This document shows, piece by piece, positions 28,947-37,415 of a stretch of 64,000 nt of DNA (the stretch's first letter is position 1; every line of letters starts with the position of its first letter). The notes under the pieces were generated by a model, which was not told the origin of the DNA, ran no database searches, and was given only the letters and a program-made list of their open reading frames with translations. The stretch is from assembly GCA_021737145.1 (NCBI GenBank), contig JAIPEN010000003.1, positions 248,001 to 312,000 of the forward strand, given 5' to 3'. Source of the stretch: Desulfarculaceae bacterium (GTDB taxonomy: Bacteria > Desulfobacterota > Desulfarculia > Desulfarculales > Desulfarculaceae). Made by a program: the position numbers and the translations under genes.

Positions 28947-29645
28947 ATGGGCTTAGCTGAAAGGCGGGCGCGGGAAAAGCGCCAGCGCCGGGAAGACATC
29001 CTGGACGCAGCCAAAAAAATATTCTCGGCCAAGGGATTTCACGGGGCGACCGTGGAGGAAATCGCCGGGGAAGCCGAGCTGAGCCCGGCCACCCTTTATC
29101 TGTATTTTGCCAACAAATGGGAGCTTTACGCCTCGCTCAACCTGCGCATGCTCGAGTTTCTCTGCGAGCGCATAGAGCGGGTGGACCGGGAAGACGGCCT
29201 GGACCCGCTGCAAAAAGTGCGGCAAATGGCCGAGGCCATGTACGATGTCTACTGCTTTGACCCGGACATCCTGACCAACGTGCTGCGCATGCAGGCCAGC
29301 CCTTATCTGGAGCAACTGCCCGATAAGATGCGCGACCAGGTCAACGCCAAGGTGGCCCAGGCCCTCCGGGCCTTTGCCAAGATATTTCAAAAGGGCGTGG
29401 AGCAGGGATATTTCCCTGACTTTCCCCCCATGGCCCTGTCGGACATCATCTGGTCGGTTTTCACCGGCCTGGTTCTGCTGGAGCGCAGCAAGAACCTTTT
29501 CGACTCCCAGAAGGATTATTTGAAACCGACCCTATTTTTGGCCATTGAGATCATGGCCCAGGGGATGTCCAGCCAGGGAATGCGGGACTACACCCAGGGC
29601 CTGGCTGATCACGGCCCGGAGCATTCGCCCCCAAAAGCGACCTGA
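28947..29645 (+). CDS. TetR-family transcriptional regulator
   Basis: 232 aa. N-terminal TetR HTH (RREDILDAAKKIFSAKGFHG, then ATVEEIAGEAELSPATLYLYF) followed by a helical ligand domain. Repressors of this size beside acyl-CoA ligases and fatty-acid genes often sense acyl-CoA (FadR/PsrA type); here the effector is inference. It is the first gene of the plus-strand liv operon, 6 bp before livG, with an inverted repeat over its own promoter. Confidence 0.88.
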   Translation: MGLAERRAREKRQRREDILDAAKKIFSAKGFHGATVEEIAGEAELSPATLYLYFANKWELYASLNLRMLEFLCERIERVDREDGLDPLQKVRQMAEAMYDVYCFDPDILTNVLRMQASPYLEQLPDKMRDQVNAKVAQALRAFAKIFQKGVEQGYFPDFPPMALSDIIWSVFTGLVLLERSKNLFDSQKDYLKPTLFLAIEIMAQGMSSQGMRDYTQGLADHGPEHSPPKAT

Positions 29646-29651
29646 GGAGAC

Positions 29652-30422
29652 ATGGCTATACTCTCGGTGGATAACCTGTCCTTATCCTTCGGCGGCCTGT
29701 CGGTGCTGAACGATATTAGCTTCTCGGTGAACCCTGGCGAAATCTTCGCCATCATCGGTCCCAACGGAGCGGGCAAGACCTCGATCCTCAATTGCATCGG
29801 CGGCTTTTACAAGCCCTCGGCCGGGCGCATCAGCTTTGACGGCAAGGACATAACCCGCACCAGCCCCGACCGGCGGGCAGCGCGGGGCCTGGCCCGCACC
29901 TTCCAGAACATCGCCCTGTTCCGGGGCATGACCGTGTTGGACAACATAAAGCTGGGGGCCCACGCCCACCTCAAGACCGGCTTGCTGCGCGCCCTGGCCT
30001 ATTGGGGCCCGGCCCACCGCGAGGAGATGACCCTCAGGGAGCAGGTGGAACAAGACGTAATCGACTTCCTGGAGATCGAGGCCATCCGCAAGCAGGCGGT
30101 GGGCTCGCTGGCCTATGGCCTGCAAAAGCGGGTGGAGCTGGCCCGGGCCCTGGCCATGCATCCCAAGGTGCTGCTCATGGACGAGCCGGTGGCGGGCATG
30201 AACGCCGAGGAGACCGAGGACATGGCCCGCTTCGTGCTGGACATCCAGGAGGAGCGGGACATCACCGTGGTGCTCATCGAGCACGACATGAACGTGATCA
30301 TGGACATCAGCGACCGGGTGATGGTGGTGAACTTCGGCCAGAAGATCGCCGAGGGCACCCCGGACGAGGTCCAGTCCCACCCCGAGGTCATCAAGGCCTA
30401 TCTGGGACAGAAGAAGGACTAG
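29652..30422 (+). CDS. livG: Liv-type ABC transporter ATPase LivG (second operon)
   Basis: 256 aa. Walker A GPNGAGKTS, LARTFQNIALFRGMTVLDNI, signature LAYGLQKRVELARALAM (LAYG in place of LSxG, as often in LivG), Walker B VLLMDEPVAGMN and switch His in VLIEHDMNVIMDISDRV. It has a GAGGAGA ribosome site overlapping the TetR stop. The last codon, TAG at 30420-30422, is also the terminal TAG of repeat copy A. Confidence 0.93.
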   Translation: MAILSVDNLSLSFGGLSVLNDISFSVNPGEIFAIIGPNGAGKTSILNCIGGFYKPSAGRISFDGKDITRTSPDRRAARGLARTFQNIALFRGMTVLDNIKLGAHAHLKTGLLRALAYWGPAHREEMTLREQVEQDVIDFLEIEAIRKQAVGSLAYGLQKRVELARALAMHPKVLLMDEPVAGMNAEETEDMARFVLDIQEERDITVVLIEHDMNVIMDISDRVMVVNFGQKIAEGTPDEVQSHPEVIKAYLGQKKD

Positions 30423-30681
30423 CCCGCATATTTCATGAGGTTTGGGTGGTATTAAACAACGAAGCAGTATTCATGGGGTCGTTATGAAAAAAGTCCTGAC
30501 ATGGTCAAGGTACGATTTGTACCTGGGCCCGGCACAGTCAGCCGCCGGCAGACAAGGCGGCTGGCAAGCGAGGGCCGAAGGCGTAGCCCAAGCTACGTCG
30601 AGGCCCGAGCGCAGCCAGCAACACCGTATGCCGGTGGCTGGCGAAGCCGGACACACGGCCTTCATGAAATATACGGGCTAG
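30419..30681 (+). mobile_element. MITE-like repeat, copy A (full length)
   Basis: 263 bp with CTAG at both edges. The terminal inverted repeats agree at 18 of 19 positions (TAGCCCGCATATTTCATGA versus, from the right, TAGCCCGTATATTTCATGA). The left half is AT-richer and has a hairpin GGTAC-GATTT-GTACC (30509-30523). The GC-rich core has a hairpin from CAGCCGCC / GGCGGCTG and a long nested stem: GCTGGC/GCCAGC, GGGCC/GGCCC and CGTAGC/GCTACG (30582-30597). There is no transposase. Small ORFs run through it but share no coding signature with other copies. It separates livG from livH. Confidence 0.85.
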
Positions 30682-30687
30682 GGCCGC

Positions 30688-31572
30688 ATGGATATCCTGG
30701 CTCAACTAATCGTCAGCGGCATCGCGGTGGGCGGGGTCTACGCCCTGATCGCCCTGGGCTTCGTGGTCATCTACAAGGCCACCAGCATCATCAACTTCGC
30801 CACCGGCGAGTTCATGATGATCGGGGCCTACTTCTTCTACACCTTCCTGGTCATGGTGGGCATGCCGCCCATACCCTCGTTCCTCATGGTCATGCTCTGC
30901 TCGGCCATGCTGGGCCTGTTCATCGAGCGGGCCATCCTCAGGCACATGCTGGGCCAGCCCACCATCAGCATCGTCATGGTCACCATCGGCCTCAGCTCCA
31001 TCCTCATGGGCCTGGCCGAGATGATCTGGTCCACCGATTTCAAGAACTTCCCGCCCCTGTTCCCCCGCGCCCCCATCATCCTGGGCGACATAATCATCCG
31101 CTCCAACCTGTTCTGGGGCTTCATCGTGGCCATGCTGGCGGTGGCCGCCTTCGCCCTATTGTTCAAGTACGCCAAGGTGGGAGTGGCCATGCGGGCCACG
31201 GCCGGCGATCAGATGGCCGCCTTTTCCATGGGCATCAACGTGCGCACCATGTTCACCGTGGCCTGGTCCCTGGGGGCCATAGCCGCGGCCCTGGGCGGGG
31301 TGATCATCGGCAACATCGGGGGCATCCAGCCCACCCTGGGCAACATCGGGCTCAAGATCTTCCCGGTGGTGATCCTGGGGGGCCTGGACTCCATCGCCGG
31401 AGCGGTGGTGGGCGGTTTCATCGTGGGGCTGGTGGAGAACATCGCCGGCGGCTATCTGGACCCCTACGTGGGCGGCGGAGTCAAGGACCTGGCCCCCTTC
31501 GTGGTGCTGGTGCTGATCCTGCTGATCAAGCCCTACGGGCTGTTCGGCAAGGAAGATATCGAGAGGCTTTAG
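30688..31572 (+). CDS. livH: Liv-type ABC permease LivH (second operon)
   Basis: 294 aa with about eight membrane segments. Signatures: ALGFVVIYKATSIINFATGEF at the N-terminus (substrate path), MRATAGDQMAAFSMGIN (ATPase-contact loop), and VVILGGLDSIAGAVVGGFIVG. The ATG lies only 7 bp after the right end of repeat copy A and has no clear Shine-Dalgarno (TAGGGCC at best), so any original leader was replaced or this gene depends on the repeat. Its stop TAG is the edge of copy B. Confidence 0.92.
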   Translation: MDILAQLIVSGIAVGGVYALIALGFVVIYKATSIINFATGEFMMIGAYFFYTFLVMVGMPPIPSFLMVMLCSAMLGLFIERAILRHMLGQPTISIVMVTIGLSSILMGLAEMIWSTDFKNFPPLFPRAPIILGDIIIRSNLFWGFIVAMLAVAAFALLFKYAKVGVAMRATAGDQMAAFSMGINVRTMFTVAWSLGAIAAALGGVIIGNIGGIQPTLGNIGLKIFPVVILGGLDSIAGAVVGGFIVGLVENIAGGYLDPYVGGGVKDLAPFVVLVLILLIKPYGLFGKEDIERL

Positions 31573-31754
31573 CCCGGATATTTCATGAGGGTTGGGCGAT
31601 ATCAAATAACGGTTAAGTGCTTATGGGACTTTTATGAATAAAGCACCTACATCACCTGGGTACGGTTTGTATCTAGCGCCGGCGCAGCCAGCAACACAGT
31701 ATGTCGGCGGCTGGCGCAGCCGGACGCGCGGCCATCATGAAATGTGCGGGCTAA
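31569..31754 (+). mobile_element. MITE-like repeat, copy B (internal deletion)
   Basis: 186 bp, flanked by TTAG on the left and CTAA on the right. The left terminus TAGCCCGGATATTTCATGA and the right terminus (TAGCCCGCACATTTCATGA in reverse) agree at 17 of 19 positions. The left half including the GGTAC/GTATC hairpin (31659-31673, one G-U pair) is kept, but the core from the CAGCCGCC hairpin to GGCCCGAGC is missing, and the sequence resumes at CGCAGCCAGCAACAC. The left TAG is the livH stop codon. Confidence 0.82.
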
Positions 31755-31758
31755 TCCA

Positions 31759-32802
31759 ATGCGCATAGGCGATTACAAGGAAAGCTACTCCGCGGACGAG
31801 GCGGTCTTCCGCACCGGCACGGTGCGGGTGTGGATGCTCCTATTGTTCGTGGCCATGGCCGTGTTCCCCTTTTGGGCCGGGCCTTATCTGCTCTACATGG
31901 CCAACCTCACCGGGGTGGCCATCATCGCGGCGGTGGGCCTGAACATCCTCACCGGGGCGGCCGGCCAGATATCGTTGGGCCACGCCGCCTTCGTGGGCAT
32001 CGGGGCCTACACCGCGGCCATACTCACCACCCGCCTGGGCCTGCCCTTTTTGATCTGCCTGCCCCTGAGCGGCATATCGGCCGCCTTCTTCGGCATGATC
32101 GTGGGCGCGCCTTCCATGCGCATGAAGGGGCTCTACCTGTGCATCGCCACCCTGGCCGCCCAGATGATCTTCGAGTTCATCTTCGTGCACTGGACCTCGG
32201 TGACCGGCGGCATCCGGGGCATCAACGTGCCCACGGCCAGCATCTTCGGCATATCCTTTGACACCGAATTCAAGATGTACTTCATCACCGTGCCCATCAT
32301 GGTCATCGCGGTGAGCGCGGCCAGAAACCTGTTCCGCACCCGGGTGGGCCGGGCCTTCATCGCCATCCGCGACCGGGACATCTCGGCCGAGCTGATGGGC
32401 ATCAATTTGTTCCAATACAAGCTCTACGCCTTCGCCACCTCCAGCTTCTTCGCCGGGGTGGCCGGGTGCTTGCAGGTCTACATCCTCAAGATCGTCACCC
32501 CGGAGCATTTTCCCCTGCACGAGTCGGTGCGCTATTTGGCCATGATCATCGTGGGCGGCCTGGGCTCGGTGTTGGGCAGCATCTTCGGGGCCATCTTCAT
32601 GACCTGCGTGCCCGAGGCCCTGCAGAGCCTGCTGTCCCTGTTCCAGGGCATCGACGACAAGATAATGAGCTACCTCTATCCGCTGCAGACCGTGGTCTTC
32701 GGCATGTTGATCGTGGTGTTCCTGGTGTTTGAGCCCCACGGCCTGGCCGAGATGTGGCGGCGCCTGAAGGACTATTTCCGGCTGTGGCCTTTTGAGCACT
32801 AG
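31759..32802 (+). CDS. livM: Liv-type ABC permease LivM (second operon)
   Basis: 347 aa from the ATG at 31759; an in-frame GTG at 31744 lies inside the repeat terminus. About 8-9 membrane segments with LivM signatures: TGAAGQISLGHAAFVGIGAYT, FIAIRDRDISAELMGIN (ATPase-contact loop) and MIIVGGLGSVLGSIFGAIF. No Shine-Dalgarno precedes either start, because the end of repeat copy B lies 4 bp upstream. Translation may rely on coupling or on structure in the repeat. Confidence 0.9.
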   Translation: MRIGDYKESYSADEAVFRTGTVRVWMLLLFVAMAVFPFWAGPYLLYMANLTGVAIIAAVGLNILTGAAGQISLGHAAFVGIGAYTAAILTTRLGLPFLICLPLSGISAAFFGMIVGAPSMRMKGLYLCIATLAAQMIFEFIFVHWTSVTGGIRGINVPTASIFGISFDTEFKMYFITVPIMVIAVSAARNLFRTRVGRAFIAIRDRDISAELMGINLFQYKLYAFATSSFFAGVAGCLQVYILKIVTPEHFPLHESVRYLAMIIVGGLGSVLGSIFGAIFMTCVPEALQSLLSLFQGIDDKIMSYLYPLQTVVFGMLIVVFLVFEPHGLAEMWRRLKDYFRLWPFEH

Positions 32803-32887
32803 GCCGGAAGCTGATAACGGGAGGGATTTGGCCGGGGCGCAGGGAGCGCCGGACGGCCGAGCGATTACCCCAACAGAGGAGGGTTGG

Positions 32888-34072
32888 ATGAAATCTCTAC
32901 GGGTTACCTTGGGAGTCATGTTGAGTCTGTGCCTGGTGCTGGGGGCCGGGGCGGCGCTGGCGGCCGACACCATCAAGATTACCGCCCAGCAGCCCCTGAC
33001 CGGCCGCTTCGCCTTCGCGGGCAAGCACATCCATCAGGGCCTGGCCGATTCCATCGCCTATGCCAACGAGCAGGGCGGGGTGGACGGCCAGAAGTTCGAG
33101 TACATTTACGAAGACACCGGCTACGACCTGAAGCGGGCGGTGGCCAGCTTCAAGAAGATGGTGGCCAAGTACAGCCCGGTGATGAACTACGGCGAGTCCA
33201 CCGGCGAGGGCAAGGCCCTGGCTCCGGAGATCAACAGCCGCTATCACCTGGTCTACGGCTCCACCAGCTTCTCCCAGGAGCTGGCCGACCGGGCCAAGAA
33301 CCCCTACTTCTTCGTTTCCGGGCCCACCTATGCCCAGCAGTTCGGCATCCTGCTCAAGTACATCGCGGCCCATCCCAAGACCAAGGGCAAAACTCCCACG
33401 GTGGCCTTCTTCCACTCGGACACCGAGTTCGGCCGCGACCCCATCCCCTACGCCCGCGAGATGGCCAAGAAGCTGGGGGTCAAGGTGGTGGCCGAGGAAG
33501 TCACCGCGGTGGGCGCGGTGGACATCACCAGCCAGTTGCTGGACTTGAAGCGCCACAACCCGGACTACTGCATCTTCCAGGGCTACGTGGTGCCGCCCAT
33601 TCCGTCGGTGATCCGCGGGGCCAAGGACTTCGGGCTCACGACCACCTTCATGGGCACCTTCTGGACCATGTCCAAGATGCTCCTGGACAAGCTGGGCGCC
33701 GACGGCGAGGGCTACATGGGCGTGATGCCCTATGCCTACTGGTACCACACCGACGTGCCCATGATTAAGATCATCCAGGACTTCAACAAGCGGCATCATC
33801 CGGACGTGAAGTACCGCCCCAACAGCTATATGCAAGGCTGGTTCACCGGCATGGTCTACGTCAAGCTGGCCAAGATGTGCAAGGCCAAGGGCCTGCCCAT
33901 CACCGGGCCCAACCTGAAGAACATGATCCCCCAGGTCAAGGACTGGGACACCAAGGGCTTTGCCGGCACCGTGAGCTTCAAGCACAGCAACGCCACCGCG
34001 GTGGGCAAGGTCTACATCGGCAAGGGCGGCAAGTTCATGCCGGCCTCCGACTGGATCTACCTGGACAAGTAA
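32888..34072 (+). CDS. livK: Liv-type periplasmic substrate-binding protein (second operon)
   Basis: 394 aa from the ATG at 32888 behind GAGGAGGG. Signal peptide (LGVMLSLCLVLGAGAALA), then a type I periplasmic-binding fold (IKITAQQPLTGRFAFAGKHI ..., YEDTGYDLKRAVASFKKMV). The TGYDLKRA and GESTGEGKALAPEI segments distinguish it from amino-acid-binding LivK; such ABC-type binding proteins in anaerobes have been linked to aromatic and fatty acids. The 85-bp leader between livM and this gene has GC inverted repeats and the only strong ribosome site among the permease genes. Confidence 0.9.
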   Translation: MKSLRVTLGVMLSLCLVLGAGAALAADTIKITAQQPLTGRFAFAGKHIHQGLADSIAYANEQGGVDGQKFEYIYEDTGYDLKRAVASFKKMVAKYSPVMNYGESTGEGKALAPEINSRYHLVYGSTSFSQELADRAKNPYFFVSGPTYAQQFGILLKYIAAHPKTKGKTPTVAFFHSDTEFGRDPIPYAREMAKKLGVKVVAEEVTAVGAVDITSQLLDLKRHNPDYCIFQGYVVPPIPSVIRGAKDFGLTTTFMGTFWTMSKMLLDKLGADGEGYMGVMPYAYWYHTDVPMIKIIQDFNKRHHPDVKYRPNSYMQGWFTGMVYVKLAKMCKAKGLPITGPNLKNMIPQVKDWDTKGFAGTVSFKHSNATAVGKVYIGKGGKFMPASDWIYLDK

Positions 34073-34155
34073 ACCCTGGGCTTCCGGACGGGGCGCGCGA
34101 GCGCTCCGCCCGGAAGCAAGCCAATTCACTGGGGAGGCGGGAAGCTCTTATAGCC

Positions 34156-34977
34156 ATGACCGCAAACAACGACGAGCAGGCCATCCTCACGGTCAACAAC
34201 ATCGAGGTGGTCTACAACCACGTGGTGCTGGTGCTCAAGGGCCTGAGCCTGGCCGTGCCCAAGGGGTCCATCGTGGCCCTGCTGGGCTCCAACGGGGCGG
34301 GCAAGAGCACCACCCTCAAGGCCATCAGCGGCCTGCTGCCCCTGGAGGACGGCGAGATCACCGACGGCTGGCTGGAGTTCGAGGGCCAGCGCCTGGGCGA
34401 CGAGCTGCCCCACAAGCTGGTGCGCCGGGGCATCTTCCAGGTCATGGAGGGGCGCCGGGTCTTCGAGGACCTGACCGTGGAGGAAAACCTGACCTGCGGG
34501 GCCTACACCCGCCGGGACCGCTCCGGGGTCAAGGCCGACCTGGACAAGTGCTTCAACTACTTCCCCATCCTCAAGGACCGCCTGGGCAAGCTGGCCGGCT
34601 ACCTGAGCGGCGGGGAGCAGCAGATGCTGGCCATCAGCCGGGCCCTGTTGGCCCGGCCAACCCTGATGATGCTCGACGAGCCTTCCCTGGGCCTGGCCCC
34701 CCTGCTGGTGGAGGAGATTTTCGCCATCATCCAGGAGATCAACCAGAAGGAGGGCACCTCCATCCTGCTGGTGGAGCAGAACGCCCAGATGGCCCTGGGG
34801 GTGAGCTCCTACGGCTACATCATGGAAAGCGGCCGGGTGGTCTTGGACGGCCCGGTGGAGCGCCTGCTGGCCGACCAGGACGTGCAGGAGTTCTACCTGG
34901 GCCTGGGCTCGGGCGGGGCCCGCAAGAGCTACCGTGAGGTCAAGCACTACAAACGGAGGAAGAGGTGGTTGAGCTAA
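34156..34977 (+). CDS. livF: Liv-type ABC transporter ATPase LivF (second operon)
   Basis: 273 aa from the ATG at 34156. Walker A GSNGAGKST, QVMEGRRVFEDLTVEENL (LivF motif), signature YLSGGEQQMLAISRALL, Walker B LMMLDEPSLGLAPLL, and Gln in the switch position (LLVEQNAQMALG). The C-terminus extends with a basic tail (HYKRRKRWLS) that overlaps the following ligase gene by 13 bp; the overlap contains the ligase ribosome site GGAGGAAG. Confidence 0.93.
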   Translation: MTANNDEQAILTVNNIEVVYNHVVLVLKGLSLAVPKGSIVALLGSNGAGKSTTLKAISGLLPLEDGEITDGWLEFEGQRLGDELPHKLVRRGIFQVMEGRRVFEDLTVEENLTCGAYTRRDRSGVKADLDKCFNYFPILKDRLGKLAGYLSGGEQQMLAISRALLARPTLMMLDEPSLGLAPLLVEEIFAIIQEINQKEGTSILLVEQNAQMALGVSSYGYIMESGRVVLDGPVERLLADQDVQEFYLGLGSGGARKSYREVKHYKRRKRWLS

Positions 34978-36782
34978 GCGGCAAGACCCTGGGCCAGTTC
35001 TTCCTGGACCGCGTGGCCGAGCGGGGCGAGCAGGTGGCCCTCCGGGAAAAAGACTTCGGCATCTGGCAGAAGGTGACCTGGGAGGGCTACCGGGACCATG
35101 TGAAGCACTTCGCCCTGGGGCTGGTGTCCCTGGGGTTCAAGCGCGGGGATCAACTGGCCATCATCAGCGAGAACTGCCGGGAGTGGCTCTACGCCGACCT
35201 GGCGGCCATCTGCCTGGGCGGGGTCTCGGTGGGGGTGTATCCCACCAGCCCCTATCCCGAGGTGCACTACGTGGTCAAGCACTCGGACAGCCGCTTCGTG
35301 GTGGCCGAGGACCAGGAGCAGACCGACAAGATCCTGGAGGTCTGGGACGACCTGCCCCTGGTGGAAAAGATCATCGTCAAGGACACCAAGGGCCTCAGGC
35401 ACTACCCCCAGGACATCATCATGTCCTTCGAGGCGGTGGAGGAGCTGGGCCGGGCCTGGGAAGCCAAGGAGCCGGACCGCTTCGAAAAAGAGGTGGCCCT
35501 GGGCAAGGCCGAGGACGTGTGCATCATGGTCTACACCTCGGGCACCACCGGCAAGCCCAAGGGGGCCATGATCAACCACCTGAACATCGAGGCCATGACC
35601 CTGGGCACCATCGAGGCCATCGGGGCCACGGACCAGGATTCGGTGGTCTCCTATCTGCCCCTGTGCCACGTGGCCGAAAAGATATTCAGCCTGTTTTTGC
35701 CCATGTACGTGGGCTATCCGGTGAACTTCGCCGAGTCCATCGCCACCATCCAGAGCGACCTCAGGGAGATCGCGCCCACGGTTTTTCTGGGGGTGCCGCG
35801 CATCTGGGAAAAGCTGCAATCAGCCATCTACATCAACATCCAGGACAGCTCCCGCCTCAAGCGATGGCTCTTCCGGCGCTCATACGCGGTGGGCCGCAAG
35901 ATGGCCGGGGTGCGCCTGGAGGGCCGGCCCGCCGGCCCGGGGCTCAAGCTGGGCTTCTGGGCCGCCTATTGGCTCATGCTGCGCTCCTTGCAGAACTTCG
36001 TGGGCCTGCGAAGCGTGCGTTTCTGCTTCTCGGCCGCGGCCAAGGTGAGTCCGGACGTGCTGCGCTTTTTCCACGACCTGGGCATCCGGGTCAAGGAAGG
36101 CTACGGCATGACCGAGTCCACCGGCCTGAGCTTCATCCACATGGATGACGACATCCGCATGGGCACCGTGGGCAAGCCCATCTCCTGCGTGGAGTTCGCC
36201 ATCGCCCCGGACGGCGAGCTGCTCAAAAAGGGCCCGCTGATCTTCGTGGGCTACTACAAGAACGACCAGGCCACCCGCGAGGCAATCGTGGACGGATGGC
36301 TGCACACCGGCGACGTGGCCGAGATGGACGAGCGGGGCCATTTGTGCATCGTGGACCGCAAGAAGGACATCATCATCACCAGCGGCGGCAAGAACATCGC
36401 GCCCAGCGAGATCGAAAACGCCTTGAAGGTGAGCCCCTACATCAAGGAGGCCATCGTCATCGGCGAGGGGCGCAACTTTATCGCCGCCCTGATCCAGATC
36501 GACTTCGACAACGTGGGCAAGTGGGCCACGGACAACCACCTGGCCTACACCAACTTCAAGAACCTCTCGGTCAACCCCGAGGTTTTGCGCCTGATCCAGG
36601 GCGAGGTGGACCAGGTGAACAACCAGTTCGCCCGGGTGGAGAACGTGCGCAAGTTCAAGCTGCTCACCAAGGAGCTGGACCACGACGACGACGAGCTCAC
36701 CGCCACCATGAAGGTGCGGCGGGCCAACATCTACCAGAAGTTCGCGGAGGAGATCGAGGAGGTCTACGGGAAGCGGGCCTAG
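34965..36782 (+). CDS. AMP-dependent long-chain acyl-CoA synthetase (FAA1-like)
   Basis: 605 aa, GTG start. Motifs: MVYTSGTTGKPKGAMI (P-loop), LPLCHVAEK, GYGMTESTGLSF, GWLHTGDVAEMDERGHLCIV and KDIIITSGGKNIAPSEIEN, with LTATMKVRR containing the catalytic Lys near the C-terminus. The length and the long helical insert (about residues 285-345) are typical of FAA1-type long-chain acyl-CoA synthetases. As last gene of the second liv operon it probably traps the imported acid as CoA ester. The stop TAG is where truncated repeat copy C begins. Confidence 0.93.
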   Translation: MVELSGKTLGQFFLDRVAERGEQVALREKDFGIWQKVTWEGYRDHVKHFALGLVSLGFKRGDQLAIISENCREWLYADLAAICLGGVSVGVYPTSPYPEVHYVVKHSDSRFVVAEDQEQTDKILEVWDDLPLVEKIIVKDTKGLRHYPQDIIMSFEAVEELGRAWEAKEPDRFEKEVALGKAEDVCIMVYTSGTTGKPKGAMINHLNIEAMTLGTIEAIGATDQDSVVSYLPLCHVAEKIFSLFLPMYVGYPVNFAESIATIQSDLREIAPTVFLGVPRIWEKLQSAIYINIQDSSRLKRWLFRRSYAVGRKMAGVRLEGRPAGPGLKLGFWAAYWLMLRSLQNFVGLRSVRFCFSAAAKVSPDVLRFFHDLGIRVKEGYGMTESTGLSFIHMDDDIRMGTVGKPISCVEFAIAPDGELLKKGPLIFVGYYKNDQATREAIVDGWLHTGDVAEMDERGHLCIVDRKKDIIITSGGKNIAPSEIENALKVSPYIKEAIVIGEGRNFIAALIQIDFDNVGKWATDNHLAYTNFKNLSVNPEVLRLIQGEVDQVNNQFARVENVRKFKLLTKELDHDDDELTATMKVRRANIYQKFAEEIEEVYGKRA

Positions 36783-36877
36783 CCCAAGCTAGGTCGAGGC
36801 CCGAGCGCAGCCAGCAACACCGTATGCCGGCGGCTGGCGCGGCCGGACGCACGGTCCCCATGAAATTCGCGGGCTTA
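36780..36877 (+). mobile_element. MITE-like repeat, copy C (left half deleted)
   Basis: 98 bp. It starts TAGCCCAAGCTAGGTCGAGG, which matches the interior of copy A just after GGCG, and continues through the core (CCCGAGCGCAGCCAGCAACA) to a right terminus (CCATGAAATTCGCGGGCTTA). TAGCCC occurs both at the left terminus and inside copy A, so a deletion between these two TAGCCC sequences explains the structure. Its left TAG is the stop of the acyl-CoA synthetase; its right TTA is the stop of the convergent gene. Confidence 0.75.
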
Positions 36878-37405
36878 GAGCGAGACAGCCACCCCCCGCT
36901 CACGGAACCAGCGCAGCATGACCTCTTCCAGGGCCTGGCCGGCGTTCAGCTCCCGGCCGATGACCCGGCGCAGGCGGGCCAGGCGCTCCGGCCCCAGGCG
37001 CTCGCTCAGGGCGGGGCAAAAGAAGTTCAGGCAGATGGCGAAGTGGGCCGTGAGGCGGCAGCCTTCGGCCCCGTTGAAAAAGCAGTCCTGCCCTCCCTCG
37101 GCCTCGTCGGGCAGCTCGGCGCCCAGCATCAGGTTGATCAAGAGCAACAACTCGCCGTACCACTCCTCGGCCCCGGCAAAGCAGCAGGAGGCCCCGCCGC
37201 CCTCGCCCGCGCAATCGGCGCAGGCGGCAAAGGCCTGGTCCGAGCGCATCAACCCCTGGCTGCGCAAAATGGCCTGGTGATACTCGGCCAGCAGGCGCGC
37301 GATCTCCCCCTCGGCAACCAGGGCCGCCCCGTGCTCTTGCCAGAGGCGGCGCGCGGCGGCGGTGCGTTGGGCCCGCGCCGGGGCCAGGGGTTGGTTGCGC
37401 AACAA
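36875..37405 (-). CDS. Cysteine-rich protein of unknown function
   Basis: 176 aa if translation starts at the TTG at 37405, which has AGGAGA at ideal spacing; the frame is open to a TTG at 37423. Not recognised. Nine cysteines are clustered in two groups: CADCAGEGGGASCC at mid-protein and DCFFNGAEGC...AICLNFFCP further on, spacing that suits an Fe-S cluster or zinc site. There is no signal peptide or membrane segment. It lies 10 bp after the papain-like-fold gene on the same strand. The convergent stop lies in repeat copy C. Confidence 0.6.
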   Translation of the reverse strand: MLRNQPLAPARAQRTAAARRLWQEHGAALVAEGEIARLLAEYHQAILRSQGLMRSDQAFAACADCAGEGGGASCCFAGAEEWYGELLLLINLMLGAELPDEAEGGQDCFFNGAEGCRLTAHFAICLNFFCPALSERLGPERLARLRRVIGRELNAGQALEEVMLRWFRERGVAVSL

Positions 37406-37415
37406 AATCAGTCTC

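Noticed and set aside
30442..30681. 79-codon open frame inside repeat copy A
   Set aside because: Related copies keep different frames open and carry indels; conservation follows base pairing, not codons.
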